Source: Silvibacterium dinghuense (GTDB taxonomy: Bacteria > Acidobacteriota > Terriglobia > Terriglobales > Acidobacteriaceae). From it: DNA of 64,000 nt. Location of the stretch: contig NZ_SDMK01000002.1 of the NCBI RefSeq assembly GCF_004123295.1, positions 496,001 to 560,000 on the forward strand, read 5' to 3'. Shown piece by piece: positions 1 through 9,740 of the stretch; the stretch's first letter is position 1, and each line of letters begins with the position of its first letter. Position numbers and translations under genes: made by a program. The notes beneath the pieces are model-generated. The model made no database searches. It had not been told where the DNA came from and saw only the letters and a program-made list of their open reading frames with translations.

Positions 1-579
1 ACACCTGAAACCCTCGCGAAGGTACACCGCCAACTTGACCAGGCAAGCGAACTGGTGCGCCACAGTCATGCCGAGGCTCGGCGCAGCATCCGCATGCTAA
101 GGCCTCAACAACTTGAGTCCGAGGGACTGCTGACTGCCCTCACACACACAGCCGAACGCCTGGTGGAAGGTGGTCCAGTACAGATCCACGCAGTCTCTCT
201 GGGTGAACCACGAGCGCTGCCGCTGCGTGTCGCTGACGCGCTCTATCGCATCGGACAGGAAGCTCTGGCCAACGCCGTGCGCCATGCCCATCCAGGCATC
301 ATCCGTATCGAGATCGAGTACACACGGCAAACGGTGCGGCTGCTCATCGCCGACGACGGCATCGGCTTTGCACAGGGCGAAGAGCAGGGCCTCGGCCTGT
401 TAGGCATGCGCAAACGTGCAGCCAGCATTGCGGCACGGCTCAATATCCGCAATCGCAAGACAAGTGGCCCAATACAGGGCACGGACGTACAGGTGACTGC
501 GCCGCTGCCACCTGAGAATTCATGGCTGGCATGGCCGGCGACAGCATGGCGATATCTTAGGGAGTTACATCATGGCTGA
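1..579 (+). CDS. Sensor histidine kinase, NarL/DegS type (5' truncated by window)
   Basis: The reading frame is open from base 1, so only the C-terminal 192 codons are present. The first visible residues (EARRSIRMLRP) fit the second helix of a HisKA_3 dimerisation domain. The HATPase domain follows, with an N-box (EALANAVRHA), a G1 box (DDGIGF) and a G2 box (GLGLLGM). The phosphorylated His and any sensor domain lie outside the window. Its stop overlaps the next gene's start by 8 bp, so kinase and regulator are translationally coupled. The protein should autophosphorylate and pass phosphate to the regulator encoded next; the signal cannot be read from this fragment. Confidence 0.9.
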   Translation, partial: TPETLAKVHRQLDQASELVRHSHAEARRSIRMLRPQQLESEGLLTALTHTAERLVEGGPVQIHAVSLGEPRALPLRVADALYRIGQEALANAVRHAHPGIIRIEIEYTRQTVRLLIADDGIGFAQGEEQGLGLLGMRKRAASIAARLNIRNRKTSGPIQGTDVQVTAPLPPENSWLAWPATAWRYLRELHHG

Positions 580-1216
580 TCTGGAACAAAAGCCGATCCG
601 TATTCTTATTGTCGACGATCACCCCGTAGTGCGTGCCGGCCTCACCAGCATGCTCGGCACGCAGGACGATCTTGAAGTTGTTGCCTCCGCTTCCTCTGGC
701 GAGGCCGCGCTAGCACTGCTCGGACAGACTATCTGCGACGTAGTATTGCTCGACCTGCGTATGCCGGGCATGAGCGGCGTAGAGACGATTCTCGAGATGA
801 AAAAGGCCGGGCGCAGTGCGCGTACCATCGTGCTCACCAGCTTTGAAACCGATGAGGACATCTACCGCGCAGTGCAGGCCGGTGCGCAAGGTTACCTACT
901 CAAGGACACCTCGCTCAGGGAGATGATCGAGGCCATCAAGAGCGTACACGCCGGCAAGCGTTATATCCCGCGCGATATCGCGGCGAGACTCGCCGAACGG
1001 ATGATGCGCACAGACCTCACGGCACGCGAACTGGAAATCTTAAAGATGCTCTCCAAAGGGCTAACCAACAAGCAGATCGGCCAGGTACTCGGCATCAGCG
1101 ACAACACGGTAAAGAACCATGTGAACAGCATCATTGAAAAACTCGAGGTATCCGATCGCACCGAGGCCGCGACTACCGCCATTCAGCGAGGACTTATTTC
1201 GATCGAAGAGGCGTAA
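572..1216 (+). CDS. Two-component response regulator, NarL/FixJ family
   Basis: The 214-residue protein has the usual two domains. The receiver covers about residues 8-125, with acidic pair DDH, phospho-acceptor Asp in VVLLDLRMPG, conserved Thr in IVLTS and Lys in LLKDTS. A LuxR-type helix-turn-helix covers about 150-210, with LTARELEILKMLSKG and DNTVKNHVNSI. The ATG is preceded by GGAG at 561-564 and overlaps the kinase gene, so the two form one operon. It probably activates or represses target promoters when phosphorylated. The nearby glycosidase genes on the same strand are possible targets, but no operator was identified. Confidence 0.95.
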   Translation: MADLEQKPIRILIVDDHPVVRAGLTSMLGTQDDLEVVASASSGEAALALLGQTICDVVLLDLRMPGMSGVETILEMKKAGRSARTIVLTSFETDEDIYRAVQAGAQGYLLKDTSLREMIEAIKSVHAGKRYIPRDIAARLAERMMRTDLTARELEILKMLSKGLTNKQIGQVLGISDNTVKNHVNSIIEKLEVSDRTEAATTAIQRGLISIEEA

Positions 1217-1370
1217 GATCGCTTTCGGCAGTCACTCAGCTGGTCGCGCTAGAAACGATGTAGCCCAGGTGGACTATGGACCCCGATCGAAGTGACAGGC
1301 GACACTGACGGAGCAGTCAGTCGTCAGAGCACGGGCCGGGCGACACTTCGACTGCGGGAGAGACCGCCTC

Positions 1371-3917
1371 TTGCTCGATCGTCGTGACTTCCTCAAGATT
1401 CTTGCCGCTGCCGGAGCTGCCCAGGGGCTCGGGCCTGCCCATGCACTCTTCGCACAACAAGGCACGACTCTGCGTAAAGGACAGTATGCGCCGGGACGTA
1501 TTGCGAATGAACTGACGCTCTACCTGCCTGGAGAGGAAGAGACTCTGCGCGCTGTTCCCTCGGTGAGCGGACTCGCCGGCGATGCGCTCACGGTGAAGCT
1601 TGGCGCGGAATCGGCATCGATCAAAACAGGCGACGCATTCCACGGATGGCGCCTGCTCACAATCGCAGGCATGAATGGCGTGGAAACGGCGATCTTCGAA
1701 AAGCATGTGACGCACCGCGGCGCGCTGGCTTACGTCACCGAAGAGCGCGGCACGATTGCGTGGATTCCGAAGTACGTCGGCGATCTCTCGAAGATCCGTC
1801 CACGACCCACCCATACGCCGCATGGTGTGAAGCTCGAGCGCGCACCGCGCTACATACCCGGACCTGATGTGACTGGCGAATACTTGCTGAACTCGAACGA
1901 AGACCCGTGCTTCGAGAATGTCGCAGCGCTCGGCGAAGAATATATCGGCTGGACCCTGGTGGCCAACGAGCAGGGTGGCCCAAAGAGCTGCCTCTATCTT
2001 GAAGCCGATGGCATTTCGCGCGAGATCGCAGGCAAGCCTGAGGGCGAGGGCACATGGGAGCCGGACCAGGTAGGCGCATATTTCGATCCTGCCGCGCTGC
2101 TCTCCGATGACAACCCCAAGCTCTACGCATATCGCAAGGGTTACAGTAAGCGGACGCTGCTCGGAGGCTACCTTCCGGTGGCAAATATCGGCGTGTGGAA
2201 TGCCGAGTACAGCTGCGGTTACGAGGTGATGGTGCTGCTGCCTCCGGGGGAAGATGCGAAACCCATCGGCCGTGTACGCTCAATGGTGCCTGATACACAG
2301 CGCAGCTCCGAAAAAGACATTGACGGCACGCTATTTGTCGATCGCTATTGGAATTGCGGGCCACAGGAGTTCTACTCCGAGCTGGCCGGGATCTGGAACC
2401 GGTGGTCGTCTCTATACGATGCAGCGATGCCGATCTCGATCCCCGATGAGGCACTTCTGAATGCGGCGCGCGGAGGCATTACGCTCTCACGCTGCAGCTA
2501 CCGCGGACTCGAACCCACCTACCAGATCGGCGAGGGCGCGTACACCAAGATTCCCGAACGCAGCCATGCACTCTTCCCCGTCGCACACTACGAATTCGTG
2601 TGGGTGCAGCAACTGTGGAATCTGAACGCCGATGCCGATGCGTACTTCGATCATTACCTTGATAAGTATGTACTGCCGAACGGCGACTTTCTCTACAACA
2701 CGCAGGATCAGGTAGAAGCGCCACTGAACATTGGCATCTTCCTTACGAACTCGGCACGCTCGTGGGACTATGGCCACGATCTCGATGCGCTGCGCAGGCG
2801 TCTGCCGGTGCTCGAGCGAATGATCGACTTTGTTCTCACGCGCTACGAATACAGTAAGCAAGCGTATTCTGCTGGCGACCGGCGCCGCGGACTCATCTAC
2901 GGCTCGCCTGAAGCAGATCTTGGTGATCCGCACAACGACTTCCCTGCCTCGCATCCTCTCTACTACCAAAACTCTGTGTGGACCTGGCGCGGATTCACCG
3001 AGCACGCGCGCTGTCTGCGCTCAGCGAGCGCGGCTGCACATGACGACGCGCTGCGCGCCGCAGCAGACAAGTACGCAGCGCTGGCGCAGGAAATGCGCGG
3101 GCTCATCCAGAGCTCATTGGAAGCCACGCTGGCCTTGCGCAATACCGCAATGAAAGAGGCGGGGATTACCCCCTTCACGCCGGATGACATTCACCGCGAT
3201 CCCAAAGACCTCTCCAGCTACGAGAACCATCGCTTTATGCAGGATTGGTTCACCGCCGACTGGGGGGATGAGACGCTCGATCTCGGCCATCTGAAGCATC
3301 GTGAGATAGCCGGCCTCCAGATCATCGGGCTGCACACCGACGGAGCGTGGGCGCGCACCTCAAACTTCATGGATCACGGCAGCCTCTCGGTGAAGATCCG
3401 CCAGAAGGACTATCGCCCCTTCCTGCTGAACCTCTACGCGCTGCTCTGCTATGCATGCGACCCAGGTTCAGGGTATGCGCCGGAAGACGCTTTTATCCCC
3501 GGCAGCTTTCCAGGCGAAGGCAATCGCTACGGCTGGGCATCGGTGGTAAACAGCACATTACAGCCTGCACTTGGACTCCGCTGGCTACTCTGCTATGAAG
3601 AAACACATGCCGATGTTTGTCACCTCCAAAAGGCTGCTCCGAAGGACTGGTTCACTGCAGGCAAGACTATCTCCGTCCAGCACTGCCCAACGCGCTTCGG
3701 CCAAGTAAGTTGGACCACCCACGCACTGGACGATCACCACTGGACGATCACGCTCGAGGTAGAAACAGGCTTCTCAGGAGACATCGTACTGCACATTCAT
3801 CCACGTTCTGGCGAAGCGATTCGCACCGCAACGGTTGGAACCGTGGACCAGGATACGATCACACTGCTGCACCCGCTTTTCGCCTCACAAACAAGATTCG
3901 AGATCGACATTACTTAA
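1371..3917 (+). CDS. Tat-exported large protein, probable six-hairpin glycosidase-like enzyme
   Basis: The 848-residue protein starts at TTG, with a purine-rich GGGAGAG about 9 bases upstream. It opens with a twin-arginine signal (LDRRDFLKILAAAGAAQG), so it is exported folded. Two regions can be seen: a beta-rich N-terminal half and, from about residue 350, a helix-rich region with many Trp/Tyr/His and acidic residues (DPHNDFPASHPLYYQNSVW). A short beta-rich tail closes it. This resembles an (alpha/alpha)6 barrel carbohydrate-active enzyme, but no family signature was recognised and no catalytic residues are assigned. The same-strand neighbours are two GH127-type proteins, which supports a role in polysaccharide or glycan breakdown. 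Confidence 0.7.
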   Translation: MLDRRDFLKILAAAGAAQGLGPAHALFAQQGTTLRKGQYAPGRIANELTLYLPGEEETLRAVPSVSGLAGDALTVKLGAESASIKTGDAFHGWRLLTIAGMNGVETAIFEKHVTHRGALAYVTEERGTIAWIPKYVGDLSKIRPRPTHTPHGVKLERAPRYIPGPDVTGEYLLNSNEDPCFENVAALGEEYIGWTLVANEQGGPKSCLYLEADGISREIAGKPEGEGTWEPDQVGAYFDPAALLSDDNPKLYAYRKGYSKRTLLGGYLPVANIGVWNAEYSCGYEVMVLLPPGEDAKPIGRVRSMVPDTQRSSEKDIDGTLFVDRYWNCGPQEFYSELAGIWNRWSSLYDAAMPISIPDEALLNAARGGITLSRCSYRGLEPTYQIGEGAYTKIPERSHALFPVAHYEFVWVQQLWNLNADADAYFDHYLDKYVLPNGDFLYNTQDQVEAPLNIGIFLTNSARSWDYGHDLDALRRRLPVLERMIDFVLTRYEYSKQAYSAGDRRRGLIYGSPEADLGDPHNDFPASHPLYYQNSVWTWRGFTEHARCLRSASAAAHDDALRAAADKYAALAQEMRGLIQSSLEATLALRNTAMKEAGITPFTPDDIHRDPKDLSSYENHRFMQDWFTADWGDETLDLGHLKHREIAGLQIIGLHTDGAWARTSNFMDHGSLSVKIRQKDYRPFLLNLYALLCYACDPGSGYAPEDAFIPGSFPGEGNRYGWASVVNSTLQPALGLRWLLCYEETHADVCHLQKAAPKDWFTAGKTISVQHCPTRFGQVSWTTHALDDHHWTITLEVETGFSGDIVLHIHPRSGEAIRTATVGTVDQDTITLLHPLFASQTRFEIDIT

Positions 3918-3997
3918 CCTATTCACTTACGAGGTCACGACAGATATTTGCCCTGTGGCCTGCTTGTCATGTTTTCAAGCTTTTTGCTGGAGCGTCT

Positions 3998-6055
3998 ATG
4001 ATTCCTCCCCGCCTGGTGTGCACAAGCCGCCGGATTTTCGATCGCCGCACCTTTTTAAAGCACGCCGGTGTAACTGCTGCAGCTGCTGTTGCATTTCATA
4101 CGTACCCGCTATGGGCTTGGGCATCCATCGATGTATCAAAGAATCCACAACCCGCGGTGAAAAATCGCGCACCGCTCGCATCGAACGCGTTCTATCGATT
4201 ACCGCTCTGCTCCATCCGGCCGGCGGGATGGCTGCGCGCGCAGATGGAAGTACAGGCCAACGGCCTCAGCGGTCATTTGGATGAAGTCTGGGGTGATGTT
4301 GGACCAGACAGCGGCTGGCTCGGAGGCAACGGAGAATCCTGGGAGCGTGGACCGTACTTCGTCGATGGCCTAGTCCCGCTTGCCTGGCAACTCGACGATG
4401 TGCGGCTCAAGGCCAAGGCACAGCATTTCATGGAATGGACACTGACGCACCCCTCCCCGAATGGCATGTTCGGTCCGGCAAATAACGATGACTGGTGGCC
4501 GCGCATGGTGATGCTGAAGGCTCTCACACAGTATCAGGAGGCAACCGGCGATACCCGCGTCATTCCCTTGATGTCGAGCTATTTTGACTATCAACGCAAG
4601 ACGCTGCCGACACGTCCGCTGCGCGATTGGGGTAAGTTTCGCTGGCAGGACAATGCACTCTCGGTCATCTGGCTCTATAACCGCACAGGTGATCCAAAGC
4701 TGCTTGCATTACTCGATCTCCTGCACCAGCAGGGTTTCAACTGGAAAGCAAACTTCGCCGATTTCCGCTATACCCAGCGCATCACACCAGAAGTGATTAA
4801 GCTAAGCGAAAACAACGGCCTCAATGACATAGCGCTGGCAACGCACGGCGTTAACAACGGGCAGGCGCTGAAGGCCGGACCGGTGTGGTCGGTAGTCTCC
4901 GGCCAGGAAAGCGATCGTCACGCCCTGCGCGTCATGCTCGATGCCCTCGACAAGTATCATGGCCTGCCGAACGGCATGTTCTCCTGCGACGAGCATCTTG
5001 GCGGCCCAAACCCATCGCAGGGCAGCGAACTTTGTACTGTGGTCGAGACGATGTTTTCGCTCGAAGAGTCCATGGCCATCCTCGGGGAGCCTTGGATCGG
5101 CGATCGTCTTGAACGCATCGCCTTCAATGCGCTTCCCGGTGCCTTTACTGACGACATGTGGGCACATCAGTACGATCAGGAGCCTAACCAGGTGGAGGTA
5201 AGCCTGCACAGCAAGCCGTGGACGACGGATGGACCGGAGTCAAACCTGTATGGCCTGGCACCACACTTCGGCTGCTGCACAGCAAACTTCCATCAGGGGT
5301 GGCCGAAATTTGCGGCGAGCCTATGGATGGCCTCGGCAGACGACGGTCTGGCAGCGGTGGCATACGCACCGTGCGAGGTACATACGACCGTTCGCGATAC
5401 AGCGATACGCATCGCGGTAGAAACCGAATATCCGTTCCGCGACACAGTGCGCATACACGTGGAACCTGCAGCAGAAGTGTATTTTCCCCTGCGCTTGCGA
5501 ATTCCGGAGTGGGCAGAACGCGGCGTGGCTATCAAGATCAATGGCCAGTCGCAGCCTGCGCCGAAAGCAGGGACCTTTGCAGTGGTCGATCGCCAATGGA
5601 GCCCCAATGATCTCGTCGAAATACGGCTACCGCTTGCGCTGCGCGTGACACGCGGGTTCCAACAGTCAGTATCGATCTCACGCGGGCCGTTGCTTTTCTC
5701 CTATCCCATCGCAGAAGACTGGGTAAAACTGCAGGAACACGGCGAGAAGTCATCGGACTGGCAGGTATTTCCTGCATCCGGGTGGAACTACGCGCTGGCG
5801 GTGGACGAGAACAACACGAAGACGATCGCAACAGAAGAGATAGCCATAGGTCAAACACCATTCACAATGAAAACGCCGGGCGTAAAGCTGCACACCGCTG
5901 CACGCAAGCTCCCCTCCTGGCGAGCCGTGGATGGCGTGGCCGATCCAGTGCCGCAGAGCCCGGTAACAAGCGACGAGGCCCAAATGCAGATCGAGCTTGT
6001 GCCCTATGCCGCCGCGAAACTGCGTATCACTGCATTCCCGGTCCTAAAGAGCTAG
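3998..6055 (+). CDS. Tat-exported GH127/DUF1680 protein, putative beta-L-arabinofuranosidase
   Basis: The frame is open further upstream, but the ATG at 3998 has GGAG about 6 bases before it and gives a clean twin-arginine signal (FDRRTFLKHAG), so a 685-residue protein is proposed. The body matches the glycosyl hydrolase 127 (DUF1680) fold: an (alpha/alpha)6 barrel followed by beta domains. Family metal-site residues are recognisable as Glu-x-Cys in GSELCTVVE and a paired Cys in FGCCTANFHQ, corresponding to the zinc-bound cysteine nucleophile site of known beta-L-arabinofuranosidases. It probably removes L-arabinofuranose or a related sugar from plant glycans in the periplasm. The precise substrate is not readable, because the family is broad. 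Confidence 0.85.
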   Translation: MIPPRLVCTSRRIFDRRTFLKHAGVTAAAAVAFHTYPLWAWASIDVSKNPQPAVKNRAPLASNAFYRLPLCSIRPAGWLRAQMEVQANGLSGHLDEVWGDVGPDSGWLGGNGESWERGPYFVDGLVPLAWQLDDVRLKAKAQHFMEWTLTHPSPNGMFGPANNDDWWPRMVMLKALTQYQEATGDTRVIPLMSSYFDYQRKTLPTRPLRDWGKFRWQDNALSVIWLYNRTGDPKLLALLDLLHQQGFNWKANFADFRYTQRITPEVIKLSENNGLNDIALATHGVNNGQALKAGPVWSVVSGQESDRHALRVMLDALDKYHGLPNGMFSCDEHLGGPNPSQGSELCTVVETMFSLEESMAILGEPWIGDRLERIAFNALPGAFTDDMWAHQYDQEPNQVEVSLHSKPWTTDGPESNLYGLAPHFGCCTANFHQGWPKFAASLWMASADDGLAAVAYAPCEVHTTVRDTAIRIAVETEYPFRDTVRIHVEPAAEVYFPLRLRIPEWAERGVAIKINGQSQPAPKAGTFAVVDRQWSPNDLVEIRLPLALRVTRGFQQSVSISRGPLLFSYPIAEDWVKLQEHGEKSSDWQVFPASGWNYALAVDENNTKTIATEEIAIGQTPFTMKTPGVKLHTAARKLPSWRAVDGVADPVPQSPVTSDEAQMQIELVPYAAAKLRITAFPVLKS

Positions 6056-6240
6056 CTTTTATCATCCTGTGTAATGCGATTTGCCTTCAGGACCATTGAA
6101 TCCTTCATATGGATACATATCGCAAGGCGCACATACGGCAGTAACCGTGCGTTATGAAGTTCTAGCCCCCGGACCGGTCGATACTTTGCAGAACCCAAAG
6201 GCGTGCTGGTACTTTGGGCAAGGAGCATAAGGGAGTTTCT

Positions 6241-8307
6241 GTGAAGCCGACACCATCTCAGCACCTTTCGCAGCCATTCGTTCTTGATCGCCGGCGATTT
6301 CTTGAACTGGGCCTCGCCAGTGCTGCCGGCTTATTGGTGGATGCTCCGTCGCACGCAGCGGAGAACTCGCCAGCGATTGCGACACATGGCTTGTTCATGG
6401 AACTGGCGCCCGGTGCGGTTGAGCCGCAGGGCTGGCTGGGTGCATGGCTTTCCAAGCAGGCTGCCGAGCTTGGCTCGCACCTGCCGGAAATCTCCTGGCC
6501 ATTCAGCGCAGAATACTGGAACGGTCTCGAACAGGGACCCAGTTGGTGGCCCTGGGAGCAGCGCGCTTATTGGACCGATGGCGCGACGCGGCTGGCTATC
6601 GTCACGCGCGACAGCACGCTGATGCAAAAAGTACAGGTGCCGATCGGTTTCACCCTTGCCCATGCTCGCGCCAATGGCTATCTCGGCCCATCTTATTTCG
6701 AGGATCCAATCGGCGACGAACATCGTTGGCCACAGATGGTCTTTTTCCGCAGCCTAATGGCTTGTGCCGATGCACAAGTGGGCCCATCCGGCATAGCAGA
6801 AGCCATGCGGAAACACTATCTCAACGACCCGGCAGATTATGCCCTGCCCGAGCGCAATATTACGAACATTGAGCCCATGCTGTGGTGCTACAGGCAGACT
6901 GGTGATCCAAAGCTGCTCTCTCTGGCCGAGGAGTCCTGGCGACGCTTTCAGGCTCAGGTCGCGGACACGCCGGGACACGGAGACTTAGGCAGCACGCGGG
7001 TCTATGCCGACAGCCCGATCCATGCACATGGTGTGACCTATGCCGAGACTGCTAAGCTGCCCGCCATTCTTTACATGTATACCGGCAATCCGGAGTACTT
7101 GCGCTTTGCCCTGGCCGCACAGCAGCGCATCTTCTCGCACCATATGCTGGTAGATGGAATTCCTTCGACGTCCGAATGGTTCCGTACTCGAACTTCGCTT
7201 GACTCACATGAGACCTGCGACATCGTGGATCACACCTGGGGCTGGGGATATATGCTGCAGGCTACCGGCGACGGTGTCTGGAGTGATCGCATCGAGCGGG
7301 CCTGCTTCAATGCGGGGCCGGGGGCTATTCGCAATGACTGGAAGGCGCTGCAGTACTTTTCTTGCCCGAACCAGTTTCTAGCAACCGAGAAGTCCGACCA
7401 CAACGTGATGGCGCATGGCAGTTACATGATGGCCTATCAGCCAAACCCCGGTCAGCGTACTGCGTGTTGCGGCGGCAATGTGCATCGGCTTTACCCGAAT
7501 TACGTAAGCCGTATGTGGATGCGCTCGGTCGAAGGCGGGCTCGTCGCGACACTCTACGGCCCTTCGACACTCCGCACTACCGTAGGTCCCGAGCGTACTC
7601 CCGTCGAAATTGTGCAAACAACAGAGTATCCGTTCCGCGATACCATCACCTTCCGATTTGCAGGAGCGCATGAAGCGAAGTTCCCGCTCGCACTGCGCGT
7701 GCCTGCCTGGTGCAAGCGGCCGCAACTCACACTCAACGGAAGTACCGTTACACTCACGCCGCAGAAGGGATTCGTTACGCTGGAGCACCGCTTCCGTCCT
7801 GGCGACACCCTGACATTGACACTTCCCATGGCGTTGGCTCGTACAGCATGGCCATATGGAGGCGTTGCATTGGAACGCGGTCCTCTGGTGTTTTCCCTTC
7901 CCATTCAGGAAAAGTGGAGTACCTTCACAGTGCCCGACTACTCCACCTCAGCCTTCCCTGGTTACAACGCAACGCCCACCAGCGCATGGAACTATGGACT
8001 GGCTCTAAATGCGAGCCCTCTCGATGGACAGATAAGCGTACACGAGTCCAATGGCGCAATCTCAGACGATCCGTGGTCGCACCCACCGATCAATATCACC
8101 GTAGCTGCGCGCAAAATCGAAAACTATACATTGCAGGACATCACCAACCAGGAGGGCCAGTCTTTCACCCCGCCCCTGCCCGACCTTGCTTTTACGCAGG
8201 TTCACCCTGAGCTCGAGCAGATCACTCTGGTGCCCTACGGATCGACACAGCTACGCGTCACGATCTTTCCTGATCTCGGAACACCGCATGCGCAAGAATC
8301 CAGTTAG
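6241..8307 (+). CDS. Tat-exported GH127/DUF1680 protein (second copy)
   Basis: The GTG at 6241 is preferred over the TTG at 6214 because GGGAG at 6231-6235 is correctly spaced from it. This gives 688 residues beginning with a twin-arginine signal (VLDRRRFLELG). It belongs to the same family as the gene upstream, but the two are clearly diverged. The family Glu-x-Cys appears in SHETCDIVDH and the paired Cys in TACCGGNVH, so the zinc/thiolate active site looks intact. The two GH127 proteins probably act on different linkages. The stop codon overlaps the convergent kinase gene's stop by 4 bases. Confidence 0.85.
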   Translation: MKPTPSQHLSQPFVLDRRRFLELGLASAAGLLVDAPSHAAENSPAIATHGLFMELAPGAVEPQGWLGAWLSKQAAELGSHLPEISWPFSAEYWNGLEQGPSWWPWEQRAYWTDGATRLAIVTRDSTLMQKVQVPIGFTLAHARANGYLGPSYFEDPIGDEHRWPQMVFFRSLMACADAQVGPSGIAEAMRKHYLNDPADYALPERNITNIEPMLWCYRQTGDPKLLSLAEESWRRFQAQVADTPGHGDLGSTRVYADSPIHAHGVTYAETAKLPAILYMYTGNPEYLRFALAAQQRIFSHHMLVDGIPSTSEWFRTRTSLDSHETCDIVDHTWGWGYMLQATGDGVWSDRIERACFNAGPGAIRNDWKALQYFSCPNQFLATEKSDHNVMAHGSYMMAYQPNPGQRTACCGGNVHRLYPNYVSRMWMRSVEGGLVATLYGPSTLRTTVGPERTPVEIVQTTEYPFRDTITFRFAGAHEAKFPLALRVPAWCKRPQLTLNGSTVTLTPQKGFVTLEHRFRPGDTLTLTLPMALARTAWPYGGVALERGPLVFSLPIQEKWSTFTVPDYSTSAFPGYNATPTSAWNYGLALNASPLDGQISVHESNGAISDDPWSHPPINITVAARKIENYTLQDITNQEGQSFTPPLPDLAFTQVHPELEQITLVPYGSTQLRVTIFPDLGTPHAQESS

Positions 8308-9740
8308 ACTTTTTCGAAGCTCCGATAGCCGTCTGATCCCGCAGAAAGTGGCACTTCGATGACACATCTCGCGCCATGCTCTACTTCTTCGAACGTCATC
8401 TTTCCGCCTATCCGGTCCACAATCAGCTTCGCGATCGAAAGTCCCAGGCCCGCACCGCTTCCTGAAGCATTGGCCAGAGCTCTGCTGGTATAAAAGCGTT
8501 CAAACACTTTTTGCTGCTCGTCGCGAGGGATGCCGGGGCCCTCATCCTGAAAATCGATACCAAGACGGTCCGACTCAAGCCTCCAATGGATATCCAGAAA
8601 TGAGCCACGCGGAGAGTACTTCACCGCGTTGTGCAGCACATTCATGAAAGCGATGCGGAGAAGAGAGCGATCTGCAAGCACAGTAATATTGCGCATGGCG
8701 TCTCCGTCCTGCCGCACGGTGAGCTGCTTTTCTTCGATCAGGACTTCAAGCACGCCGAGTACTTCATCCACCAGGTCCCGCACCACAAATGCGCTCTGAG
8801 CCTCACCTGGCTGGCTGGACTCGGCCCGAGCCAGCAGCAAAAGACCGTTGATTGTTTCGTTCAGGCGAGCGGTTTCTTCAAGGACGCTCTCTAAAGTTTC
8901 CTGATAGGTATCCAGGCCTGCATGCTGCTCCAGGGTTACCTCGCTCATCGTGCGAATAGAAGCCAGCGGAGTGCGCAACTCGTGGGCTGCATCCGCCGTA
9001 AAGCGCTTCAACTGCTGAAATGCCTCATCGAGTCTCCCCAGAAGATGATTGAAGACCTTCGCTAACTGCCCTAGCTCGTCTCCTGGATTCGCAATCTCCA
9101 GACGATCATGCAGATTATTGGCCGTGATGCCCTGCGCGCGCTCCGTCATCTCTTTGAGAGGTCGAAGCGCACGGGCTGCGATGATCTGCCCAGCCGCTCC
9201 CGCCACCAGCAGCGCCAGAGGGACCGCAATCAGCAGCAACACCAGAAATTGCGTCATCCTCTCCCGCAGCGGAGCCAGGCTATACCCAAGCCGGATCACC
9301 ATCGTCACACCATTCAGGGTGTGAATATGGCTGATGATCACTGCATACGTACCATCCTCAAGCCGCACTGCGCGCTCATTGAAGCTCCTGTCTCCCTCGT
9401 CTCTGCGCAACGGACCGCCCAATGGCATTCCGTGCAGGGCCGGGCTTCGATAGAGCACCAGCCCGGAAAGATCGCGCACTTCCATGAGCCGGTCGACCAA
9501 CAGGTGAGATTGCGGACGCGAATAGTAGTTATCCTGCATGTGCAAGCTGCCGGATTGGTCGAAGTAGAGCAACCCTTCAGCCGTCACCACATCCTGCACT
9601 TCGTCATGAAAGATCTGCCGGCTGAGCACTGCATATTGAAACGCAAAGACCAGGCTCGCATAGACCAGTAGAAGAACAGCCAGCACGGCTACATACCAGA
9701 GCGTCAGCCGGCTTCGCAGACTTAATGGCAAATGCGGCAT
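8304..9740 (-). CDS. Sensor histidine kinase, OmpR-partner (CusS-like) class
   Basis: The frame extends into the upstream regulator gene. The ATG at 9740 overlaps that gene's TGA by one base (TGATG) and gives 478 residues starting with the first membrane helix, so it is chosen. Order: transmembrane helix about 11-35, periplasmic sensor about 36-165, second helix about 166-190, HAMP, then the H-box (FTADAAHELRTPLASIR). The ATPase domain follows with an N-box (NVLHNAVKYS), G1 (DEGPGIP) and G2 (GAGLGLSIAK). The compact periplasmic loop and the divergent RND efflux operon resemble metal- or drug-sensing systems. The ligand itself cannot be read. Confidence 0.93.
   Translation of the reverse strand: MPHLPLSLRSRLTLWYVAVLAVLLLVYASLVFAFQYAVLSRQIFHDEVQDVVTAEGLLYFDQSGSLHMQDNYYSRPQSHLLVDRLMEVRDLSGLVLYRSPALHGMPLGGPLRRDEGDRSFNERAVRLEDGTYAVIISHIHTLNGVTMVIRLGYSLAPLRERMTQFLVLLLIAVPLALLVAGAAGQIIAARALRPLKEMTERAQGITANNLHDRLEIANPGDELGQLAKVFNHLLGRLDEAFQQLKRFTADAAHELRTPLASIRTMSEVTLEQHAGLDTYQETLESVLEETARLNETINGLLLLARAESSQPGEAQSAFVVRDLVDEVLGVLEVLIEEKQLTVRQDGDAMRNITVLADRSLLRIAFMNVLHNAVKYSPRGSFLDIHWRLESDRLGIDFQDEGPGIPRDEQQKVFERFYTSRALANASGSGAGLGLSIAKLIVDRIGGKMTFEEVEHGARCVIEVPLSAGSDGYRSFEKV

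Noticed and set aside
1304-1327. Overlapping small hairpins (ACTGAC/GTCAGT and CTGACG/CGTCAG) ahead of the first glycosidase gene
   Set aside because: The 6-bp stems are too short, and no antiterminator or riboswitch pattern is visible.
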